12,930 bases of DNA from Gp6-AA40 sp050742535 (GTDB taxonomy: Bacteria > Acidobacteriota > Vicinamibacteria > Vicinamibacterales > UBA2999), in NCBI GenBank assembly GCA_050742535.1, contig JBOGIQ010000156.1, forward strand, positions 1 to 12,930, read 5' to 3'. Each line of letters begins with the position of its first letter. Positions within the stretch are counted from its first letter, which is position 1. A model generated the notes under the pieces. It did no database searches, was not told the origin of the DNA, and was given only the letters and a program-made list of their open reading frames with translations. The translations under genes and the position numbers were made by a program. Positions 1-6,226 of this stretch are shown here, piece by piece.

Positions 1-333
1 CGGCCGGCAGGCGTGGCTCGCAACTCGGTGCGCGTACCGGGACAGTGGACGTCCTCGGCGAACTTCGGGTACGCCTTTTCGTTCGGCCGGCGCCAGGTGG
101 CGAGCGGTGGCGGCGTCTCGATCACATCGGCGGGAGGCGCACTGTCGGTCAACGTGGCGGACAGCCAGGCAGTCGCCCGCTATCGCCTGAATCTGTCGGT
201 GAACATGCAGAACCTGTTCAACCGTCCCACCTACAGCGGCTACAGCGGCGTGCTCACGTCGCCGTCGTTCCTGCAGCCGACGTCCGTGAGCGGAGTCAGG
301 CGCACGACGATCAACCTGAATCTGACCTTCTGA
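1..333 (+). CDS. TonB-dependent outer-membrane receptor (Oar-like), C-terminal fragment
   Basis: The reading frame is open at the left edge of the window, with about 110 residues visible before a TGA stop, so the true start lies upstream. The visible part alternates polar and hydrophobic residues like outer-membrane beta strands. It contains an NLFNRPTYSGYSG stretch and ends in TTINLNLTF with a terminal phenylalanine, the usual signal recognised by the BAM outer-membrane assembly machinery. Such ends are typical of the large carboxypeptidase-regulatory-like/TonB-dependent receptors abundant in Acidobacteriota, which import bulky ligands through the outer membrane. The plug, the carboxypeptidase-like domain and the TonB box are outside the window, so the substrate cannot be inferred. 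The gene converges on the minus-strand operon that ends at 388. The family call is good. Assignment to the Oar-like subgroup is from memory of sequence style. Confidence 0.82.
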   Translation, partial: RPAGVARNSVRVPGQWTSSANFGYAFSFGRRQVASGGGVSITSAGGALSVNVADSQAVARYRLNLSVNMQNLFNRPTYSGYSGVLTSPSFLQPTSVSGVRRTTINLNLTF

Positions 334-352
334 TTAGCTGAGTCGCGTTTTC

Positions 353-390
353 TGACCTTAATCCGGCTGAAGCCGGACGGCACGTGGTCA
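353..390. repeat. Palindromic hairpin (REP-like or terminator) between convergent genes
   Basis: A perfect six-base-pair stem, TCCGGC (362-367) and GCCGGA (372-377), encloses a TGAA tetraloop. Outside it, TGACC (353-357) pairs with GGTCA (386-390) around an asymmetric internal loop of 4 and 8 bases. The right outer arm contains the stop codon of the DUF1552 gene. The hairpin lies between two convergent gene ends and could stop transcription, but neither strand has a U-tract after it. A comparable TGAA-loop hairpin occurs at 12659-12693, so a dispersed palindromic element is at least as likely as a simple terminator. Confidence 0.5.
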
Positions 391-1728
391 GGCGTCGAGC
401 CCGCCGAGATGGCCGGTCGAGTCGCCGAAGTGCTCCATCCGTGTTCCCATGCGATCCATCATCGTCAGGAACAGGTTGCACATCGGCGTTTCCTTCCGGT
501 AGACGACGCGCCGGCCCGACTTGATGACGCCGCCGGCGCGGCCGGCAATGAGCGTCGGCAGGTCATGGTGCGTGTGCGTGTTGCCGTCGGCCAACCCGGC
601 GCCGTAGACGATCATCGAGTTGTCGAGCACCGATCGATCGCCTTCCTCGGCGGTCTTGAGCGTCGCGATCCACTTCGCGAACTGCTCGACGTGGTAGCGG
701 TTGATCATCGCTACCTTGTCCATCTGCTCGACCACGTTGCGGTGGTGCGTCAGCGGATGGTGGCCGTCGGCAATGCCGATCTCCCGATAGGCGCGCGAGG
801 TCCCCTCGCGCGTCACCAGGAACGTGACGACGCGCGTCAGGTCGGCGCGGAACGCCACCGTGATCATGTCGGTCATCAGCGTGAAGTGCTCGGCGAAGTC
901 GCTCGGCACGCCGTACGGCTTCTCCATCCCCGGTTCGACCCGCGCGTTTTCGCGTTCGGCTTTTGCCAGCTGCTCCTCGATCTGGCGGATCGAGGTGAGG
1001 TACTCGTCAAGTTTCCGTTGATCGGTCGGGCCGAGGCTTCCACGCAGGCGGCGTGTGTCCTCGGCGACGAAGTCGAGCAGGCTGCGCCGCTCGACGCGGC
1101 GGCGGCCTCGCGCTTCACGCGACAGCTCCGCATCGTCGCCGAACAGGCGCTCGAACAGCGCGCGCGGATCGAGCATCGGCGGCAGCGGCTGCGTCTCGTT
1201 CCGCCACGCCAGATTGTTCGTGTAGGCGCACGAGTAGCCCGAGTCGCAGTCTCCAGCCTGACGCGCGTCCTCGAGCCCTACTTCGAGGGATGGGAAGCGC
1301 GTCTGACGTCCGATCTGATCGGCGACGAGCTGATCGCAGGACACGCTGGCCTTGATGTCGCTGACGGTCTTCTTGACCTGGACGCCGGTGAGGTACGAGC
1401 CGCAGCATCGGCCGTGGTCGCCGGGGCCATCGAGCAGCGCCCGGCCGGTGTTGTGCGTGAGGTTGCCCAGCAGGAGGATGTCCTGCTTCAGGGGCGCCAG
1501 CGGTGCCAGCGTCTGCGGAAGCTCTCCGAGCGCGCCTTCGTACGGGAGCGTCCAGTGGCGCATGTCGATCCCGTTCGGGACGTAGACAAACGCCATGCGC
1601 ACCGGACGCGAACGGCGCTGCGCCTGCGCCAGCGCCGGCATCATCGAGTCGAGGAACGGCAGCGCGACCGCGGTTCCGAGACCGCGCAGGAAGGTCCGTC
1701 GAGGAAGCGCGCGACCAGTGATGAACAT
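388..1728 (-). CDS. DUF1552 domain-containing protein, Tat-exported
   Basis: This 446-residue protein begins with a twin-arginine signal: R10-R11 in RRTFLRG, then a hydrophobic stretch (about 17-30) and an ALAQAQ cleavage-like site near 32-37. Export of a folded, possibly metal-containing protein is therefore expected. The body matches the DUF1552 family, which is usually encoded beside DUF1592 proteins in Planctomycetota, Acidobacteriota and Myxococcota and has no established activity. The C-terminal part has a histidine-rich segment, DGNTHTHHDLP (381-391), and an earlier HHPLTHH cluster (323-329). These are plausible metal ligands and recall alkaline-phosphatase-superfamily proteins of the DUF1501 type, which is inference. 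The start is supported by the Tat signal, a GGGAGG ribosome site six bases upstream and the TGATG overlap with the preceding gene. It is the last gene of the three-gene minus-strand operon. Family confidence is high and function is unknown. Confidence 0.88.
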   Translation of the reverse strand: MFITGRALPRRTFLRGLGTAVALPFLDSMMPALAQAQRRSRPVRMAFVYVPNGIDMRHWTLPYEGALGELPQTLAPLAPLKQDILLLGNLTHNTGRALLDGPGDHGRCCGSYLTGVQVKKTVSDIKASVSCDQLVADQIGRQTRFPSLEVGLEDARQAGDCDSGYSCAYTNNLAWRNETQPLPPMLDPRALFERLFGDDAELSREARGRRRVERRSLLDFVAEDTRRLRGSLGPTDQRKLDEYLTSIRQIEEQLAKAERENARVEPGMEKPYGVPSDFAEHFTLMTDMITVAFRADLTRVVTFLVTREGTSRAYREIGIADGHHPLTHHRNVVEQMDKVAMINRYHVEQFAKWIATLKTAEEGDRSVLDNSMIVYGAGLADGNTHTHHDLPTLIAGRAGGVIKSGRRVVYRKETPMCNLFLTMMDRMGTRMEHFGDSTGHLGGLDA

Positions 1729-4700
1729 CAGCGGCCTCCCGGCGATTCCCCGCCCTGTTTCTCTTCTCCGCGCCGCGATCGGAAGGGAACGCTCTGCACC
1801 ACCTGGCGGACCATCGTCTGGAACTGGTAGCCGTCGGCGGCGAGCGCGCGCTGAACGGCGTCCACCGCGCGGCGGTCGAACGGTTTCAGCCCGCGGCCGA
1901 GCGCGTAGGTCATCATCTTCTCGGTGAGGGTACGCGAGAACTGCGGCAAATGCGAGACGAGAAGCGTGCGCATCTCACCCGGTGTCGTGAATTTCTGGCC
2001 GTCCGGGAGCGTGCCGGTCGCATCGACCGGAAACTTCCCCTCACGATCGCGCCAGCGGCCGATGGCGTCGTAATTCTCGAGACCAAAGCCCAGCGGATCC
2101 ATGTTGCGGTGGCAGGCCGCACACGCCGGGTTGCTGCGATGACGCTCGAGCTGCTCGCGCACCGAGCGTTCGCCGCCTGTATTCGACTCCTCGAGCGGCG
2201 GGATATCGCCCGGCGGCGGTTCGGGTGGCGTGCCCAGAATGTTCTGCAGCACGTACTTGCCGCGGATGACCGGCGACGTCCGCGTTGGATAGCTCGACAC
2301 GGTCAGCACTGCGCCCTGACTCAGCACCCCGCCGCGACGGTCCGTCTCGAGTGGCACGCGACGCATCTCCGGGCCCGTGACGCCGGCCACGCCGTAGTGC
2401 GCCGCGAGCCGCTCATTGAGGAACGTGTAGTCCGCCGTCAGAAAATCGCGAACGGGCCGGTTCTCGCGCAGCACGTGCTCGAAGAACAGCGTCGTCTCGC
2501 GCTTCATCGCGTCGCGCAAGTCGGCGTCGAATTCCTTGAACGTGTCCGGATCCGGTTTGACGACGTCGAGGTTGCGCGTTTCGAGCCACTGGCCGGCAAA
2601 GTTCTCGGCAAAGGCAGAGGCGCGCGGGTCAGCCAGCATTCTCGTGACCTGCGCGTCGAGGACCTGCGGGTCGCCGAGACGGCCGGATGCCGCCAGCGTC
2701 ATCAGCTCCTCGTCCGGCATCGAGCTCCAGAGGAAGTAGCTCACGCGCGAGGCGAGCTCGAAGGGCGACAGGTCGTGCACGCCCCGCGGATCGCGCGGGT
2801 TGGGATCGCGCTCGAGGCGGAAGAGAAAGTTCGGCGACATCAGCATCGCCTGGATGGCCAGCTGGAGCCCGTGCTCGGCGGAACGGCTGCCGCGCGAGCC
2901 CAGGTCCACGAATCGCATCAGCACGTCGATCTCGCGCCGCGTTGCCGGCCGGCGGTACGCGCGGCTGGCGAGCCCGTTGATGATGCTCTCCACGCAGCGC
3001 CGTCCAGACGAGGGATCGCACGACAGAATCCTCTTCCGGCTCTCCTTCTGCGTTGTCGACGCATACGGCCCGACGAACACGATTGAATCGAGAAACTTGT
3101 TTTTCCGCCGGTCGTACGAATCGGCCGCCGGCAGCGTCTTCACGAACGGGTCGTCGATGAACCCGGCGCGAAACACGTGATCACCCTCGGGCAGATATAC
3201 GCGCAGTTCTTCCTCGGAATACGGATCGAAGTAGACGAGACCTGACGGTTTCGTCTCGACGGTCCTGCTCGCGATCAGGACGCCATTCATCCACAGGCCC
3301 AGCGTCACCGCGGCGGCGTCCCTGCCATCGACCTTCGGCCGCTCACCCGGCAGGCCGATGCGCACCGTATAGTCGCCAGCGAACTCCACGCGGTGCTCAG
3401 CCTCGACGGTGCTGCGATCGATGCGCCGAATCTTCCGGTCGCGGGTGCGATAGTCGGCCTCGACGGGTTTCGGCGGAATCTGTGTCGATATCGCCCATCG
3501 GGCGATCCGCTCGGCGGCGCCGAGATACCGCTCGGTCAGCAGCGGCGAGATGGTGAGGACGTCGCCGATGTTGTCGAAGCCGTCTCCTGAATCGTCGGCC
3601 GGGAAGTACCGGTCCGCCCGGAAGCGCACGCCGAGAAGGTCCCGGATCGTGTTGGCGTACTCGCTGCGATTGAGCCGGCGCGCTGTCACGCGCCCGGGGT
3701 CCTGCGGTATCGCCGCGTCGGCGGTGTCGAAGGCGCGCTCGATGTACGCGGTCATCGCATCGAGCTCGGTCTTCGGCGGACGCGGCGCACCCGCCGGCGG
3801 CATGTCGCCGGCTCGCAGGCGCCGCAGCACCTTCTCCCAGACGTCGCGGTGCTGAACGAGCGAGTCTGGCGATGCCATCCCCTCGAGATTCAGGCCGCCC
3901 GCGAGCATCCGCTCGTTGTGACACTGGGCGCAGGTGCGTGTGAGAACCGGCCGCACGTCGGTGTTGAAGTCATCCGCCTGGCCGGCGAGCCGTTCGGACG
4001 ATCCCACGGCCATCAGCGCGGCAAGAGCAGCCCCGATCGCCGTGAGCGCGGCGCCCGCAGTGGCCGTTGGCTTGCCGCCGCGCCCGGGCCGCGGCGGCGG
4101 CTGTGCGCTGACAAGCTGGACGTACGTCTGGAGCACACGTTCCTTCTGATCGGGTCTCGCGATCAGATAGCGATGCATGCCCGTTGGCGACGGCGTAAAC
4201 CGTGTCCGGCCATCGTCTGTGATCGTGATCGTCCCGGGCTCCGACAGATCGAAGTAGCGTTGATCCGGGCTGACGCCATGGAGCGTCGCTGCCAGCGTCC
4301 GCGACGGCGCGTCATAGGGAACGCCGCGGAACGCGCGGTACGTATCCACAACTGGATGATGGGGAGCCCACGTGAAGCTCGTGTCCACGCTCGCGCCCGG
4401 GAATGGCAATGTGTCGTTCAGCTCCGCGCCGGCCATGACGATCGGCGCCGGCCAGTCGGCGAGGAGTTTTCTGAAGCCCGTCACGTCGTTGCGGATCACG
4501 GGATCGGGCGTGCCGCCGTCGAAGCGCCCGGCCGCAATTGCCAGCACTGACGCCTTCCTGGTGGCCCATGCCCGGCCGTCGGGAATCGCGATGAGGCCAA
4601 GCAGATTCGCCGAACGTCCGGCGAGGACGATCGCCGCGTTGCGATCGACCTGCGCGCTCAGCGCGTTCCGCATCAGCGCGACCGCATCGGCCGTGTCGTT

Positions 4701-5063
4701 CAACGTCGCCACGGTGGCGAGATAGGCCGGCCTTCCATCCGCGGTGGCCTTGACGAGCGCCGCCTCGAGCATCGGTGGCACGGTGTTCGTCTCGCTGCCG
4801 GCGGTGGACATCCCGATCGCCGGCGCGTTCCTGCTGGCGGCCGCGCCAGGCTGATCACCGGCGTAAAAGCGAGCCACGAGATCGAGGAACCGGGCCGCCC
4901 GGAGGTTGAAGACGCTGGTGCTCAGAGATGCGATGCGGGCCTGCTGCCGTCCGGCGAGGCCGAAGAGCATCGCCAGCGCCAGCACCTGGTCGATGTCGCC
5001 GTCGAGGGACGAATCGAAGAGCACTGCCAGCGGCGGCTTCTTCTGCGTCTGCGGTGCCTGCAT
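1728..5063 (-). CDS. Nucleoside-hydrolase-like domain fused to membrane segment and diheme DUF1592-type module
   Basis: One uninterrupted 1111-residue frame holds two unrelated modules. Residues about 10-318 resemble inosine/uridine-preferring nucleoside hydrolases: an N-terminal FDSSLDGDIDQVLALAM stretch in place of the usual DTD...DD calcium site, and a C-terminal PYDAPSRTLAATLHGVSP segment with D251. A Pro/Gly/Arg linker (321-332) and an Ala/Leu-rich hydrophobic segment (334-353) follow. The second module starts with a cytochrome-c-like region (CAQCH, 378-382). Then come DUF1587 (about 457-525), a beta-rich linker, DUF1595 (about 675-735), DUF1592 (about 762-890), DUF1588 with a second heme motif CAACH (981-985), and DUF1585 (about 1020-1093). 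That order is the standard one for this family, whose function is not established. There is no N-terminal signal, so the hydrolase-like part should stay in the cytoplasm while the heme part is exported. The start overlaps the esterase stop by one base. Confidence 0.85.
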   Translation of the reverse strand: MQAPQTQKKPPLAVLFDSSLDGDIDQVLALAMLFGLAGRQQARIASLSTSVFNLRAARFLDLVARFYAGDQPGAAASRNAPAIGMSTAGSETNTVPPMLEAALVKATADGRPAYLATVATLNDTADAVALMRNALSAQVDRNAAIVLAGRSANLLGLIAIPDGRAWATRKASVLAIAAGRFDGGTPDPVIRNDVTGFRKLLADWPAPIVMAGAELNDTLPFPGASVDTSFTWAPHHPVVDTYRAFRGVPYDAPSRTLAATLHGVSPDQRYFDLSEPGTITITDDGRTRFTPSPTGMHRYLIARPDQKERVLQTYVQLVSAQPPPRPGRGGKPTATAGAALTAIGAALAALMAVGSSERLAGQADDFNTDVRPVLTRTCAQCHNERMLAGGLNLEGMASPDSLVQHRDVWEKVLRRLRAGDMPPAGAPRPPKTELDAMTAYIERAFDTADAAIPQDPGRVTARRLNRSEYANTIRDLLGVRFRADRYFPADDSGDGFDNIGDVLTISPLLTERYLGAAERIARWAISTQIPPKPVEADYRTRDRKIRRIDRSTVEAEHRVEFAGDYTVRIGLPGERPKVDGRDAAAVTLGLWMNGVLIASRTVETKPSGLVYFDPYSEEELRVYLPEGDHVFRAGFIDDPFVKTLPAADSYDRRKNKFLDSIVFVGPYASTTQKESRKRILSCDPSSGRRCVESIINGLASRAYRRPATRREIDVLMRFVDLGSRGSRSAEHGLQLAIQAMLMSPNFLFRLERDPNPRDPRGVHDLSPFELASRVSYFLWSSMPDEELMTLAASGRLGDPQVLDAQVTRMLADPRASAFAENFAGQWLETRNLDVVKPDPDTFKEFDADLRDAMKRETTLFFEHVLRENRPVRDFLTADYTFLNERLAAHYGVAGVTGPEMRRVPLETDRRGGVLSQGAVLTVSSYPTRTSPVIRGKYVLQNILGTPPEPPPGDIPPLEESNTGGERSVREQLERHRSNPACAACHRNMDPLGFGLENYDAIGRWRDREGKFPVDATGTLPDGQKFTTPGEMRTLLVSHLPQFSRTLTEKMMTYALGRGLKPFDRRAVDAVQRALAADGYQFQTMVRQVVQSVPFRSRRGEEKQGGESPGGR
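1735..1740 (-). promoter_or_regulatory. Ribosome binding site for the DUF1552 gene
   Basis: GGGAGG on the minus strand lies six bases before the ATG at 1728. It sits inside the last codons of the upstream DUF1592 fusion gene. It supports this start and indicates that the DUF1552 reading frame can be initiated independently as well as by coupling through the TGATG junction. Confidence 0.6.
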
Positions 5064-6112
5064 CAGTTCTGTGCCGGCTCTGTGGGGCGGGTTCCGCCGG
5101 AGCTGGATGCCGGCGCAGGCGGACCCGCCGATCGCATTGATCGCTCCGTCATGTCCCGTGGATCAGTGGAAACAGGGTGATCGCGCCAGAGCCAGCGCAT
5201 CATCTCGGGAAGAATCGCGCCACCCATGGCCTGACCGTGGCGGTTCATGCCCCATGAGTAATTGACGTCGTAGCCCTTCTTTACGAGCGCGTCCATCAAC
5301 CGGACGTTCTGATAGAACCAGTCGCGCGTCTGATCGTAGTTGCCGTTCGCCCCGAGCGCGCGATTGTCGTTCCTGCCGTCCTGGAGGAAGACCCGTATCG
5401 GCTTACGCTCCGTCTTGAGCACGATGTCGGGATAGACGTGTCCGCCGCGGATGTTCGTGAAGCTGCCGACGATGCTGAGCACCTTGCGGAAGTGGTCGGG
5501 CCGTTCCCACGCCACGGTGAATGCGGCGATGGCGCCCGAGCTCGCGCCTCCGATGCCGTGGCGCTCCGGGTCTTTCGCGATGTTGAAGTCCTTGTGAAGT
5601 GCCGGCATCAGCTCGTCGACGATGACGCGGGCGTAGCGGTCATCGAGCGTGTTGTATTCGGTCGGACGATTCGTGTCCTTGTCGCCCCAGTTCTGGGGCG
5701 TGGGCTCGGGCTGTTCCGGCGTTCGGCCCGGATTGATGAAGACCGCGATCATCACCGGAATCTCCCGGCGGAAGATCAGGTTGTCGAGCACGTTGTGCGC
5801 GCGGATGTTGCCGGCCGGATTCTTGAACGCCTGGCCGTCGTTGAAGATCATCAGGCTTGCCGGCTCCGACGCCGTGTACTGCGCCGGCACGTAGACCCAG
5901 TAGGTATGCTGCGTGCCCGGATAGGCGCTGCTGGGCAGTGTGAACGGCCCGCGAATCTCACCTCTGGGGACGCCCTCCTGTTCGAGCGAATCGGGTCCCA
6001 GCTTGTAGAAGCTGTCGGGGTTCGGCGCCTGTGGAGCCGTCTGCGCCTGCGCTGGACCGCAGATGCATGACGCCAGCAATGTCCCGAGCACAAGGTCGCG
6101 TATGGTCATCAT
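5063..6112 (-). CDS. Secreted esterase, alpha/beta-hydrolase fold (putative esterase / Fes-like family)
   Basis: The 349-residue protein opens with an export signal (about 4-23, ending PAQAQ). It then shows a putative-esterase (PF00756-type) fold: a VYVPAQYTASEPASLMIFNDG strand-and-oxyanion region (73-93), the nucleophile elbow GGASSG with S191, an acidic QDGRNDN segment (244-250) with D245 or D248 as the likely triad acid, and H292 in NRHGQAMGG. These enzymes hydrolyse carboxylic esters such as siderophore, feruloyl-sugar or acetyl esters. The substrate cannot be told from sequence. The C-terminal tail (about 325-349) is Pro/Ser/Gly-rich and probably disordered. It is the first gene of the minus-strand operon. 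Its TGA overlaps the next ATG by one base (TGATG). Two adjacent ATG codons are available at the start (6112 and 6109) and no clear ribosome site precedes them. An LASC tetrapeptide (13-16) resembles a lipobox, but the typical signal-peptidase-I end is preferred. Confidence 0.85.
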   Translation of the reverse strand: MMTIRDLVLGTLLASCICGPAQAQTAPQAPNPDSFYKLGPDSLEQEGVPRGEIRGPFTLPSSAYPGTQHTYWVYVPAQYTASEPASLMIFNDGQAFKNPAGNIRAHNVLDNLIFRREIPVMIAVFINPGRTPEQPEPTPQNWGDKDTNRPTEYNTLDDRYARVIVDELMPALHKDFNIAKDPERHGIGGASSGAIAAFTVAWERPDHFRKVLSIVGSFTNIRGGHVYPDIVLKTERKPIRVFLQDGRNDNRALGANGNYDQTRDWFYQNVRLMDALVKKGYDVNYSWGMNRHGQAMGGAILPEMMRWLWRDHPVSTDPRDMTERSMRSAGPPAPASSSGGTRPTEPAQN

Positions 6113-6226
6113 GAAGATGTCGGCGCCCGAGCGCAGATTCTAGCTCCGTTCAACATCCGCTTGCAGCAGGCCGCGGGGGGCGCGATCATGGGCCGCCCCA
6201 CTTAGGCGCATGAGGAGATTCCTGTG
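6113..6226. promoter_or_regulatory. Divergent intergenic promoter region
   Basis: This gap separates the divergently transcribed esterase operon (minus) and the LVIVD/DUF305 pair (plus), so it must hold promoters for both unless transcription reads in from outside. On the plus strand only a weak pair is visible: TTGCAG (6161-6166) and GATCAT (6184-6189), 17 bases apart. A G-rich then C-rich stretch (about 6173-6199) could form an imperfect hairpin. No convincing operator was recognised. A ribosome site AGGAG (6213-6217) precedes the plus-strand gene. Confidence 0.45.
6137..6142 (-). promoter_or_regulatory. Candidate -10 element for the minus-strand operon
   Basis: TAGAAT on the minus strand matches the bacterial -10 consensus at five of six positions. 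It would place a transcription start about 18 bases before the esterase ATG. The best -35 partner, CTGCAA with an 18-base spacer, matches only three of six. It is the best candidate in the 111-base divergent gap, and the call rests on consensus matching only. Confidence 0.33.

Noticed and set aside
409..3086. Long plus-strand open frames (409-1830 and 1950-3086) opposite the DUF1552 and DUF1592 genes
   Set aside because: The minus strand carries recognised domains, heme motifs and a Tat signal. The plus-strand products are shadow translations rich in Arg, His and Val.
3950..4150. Possibility that the DUF1592 module is a separate gene starting in the linker
   Set aside because: No ATG, GTG or TTG in this frame lies before the hydrophobic segment. 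The first candidates (codons 351 and 353) would remove the export signal.
6065..6076. Lipobox-like LASC in the esterase N-terminus
   Set aside because: The hydrophobic core before the cysteine is short, and a typical signal-peptidase-I end (PAQAQ) follows seven residues later. Lipoprotein status was therefore not called.
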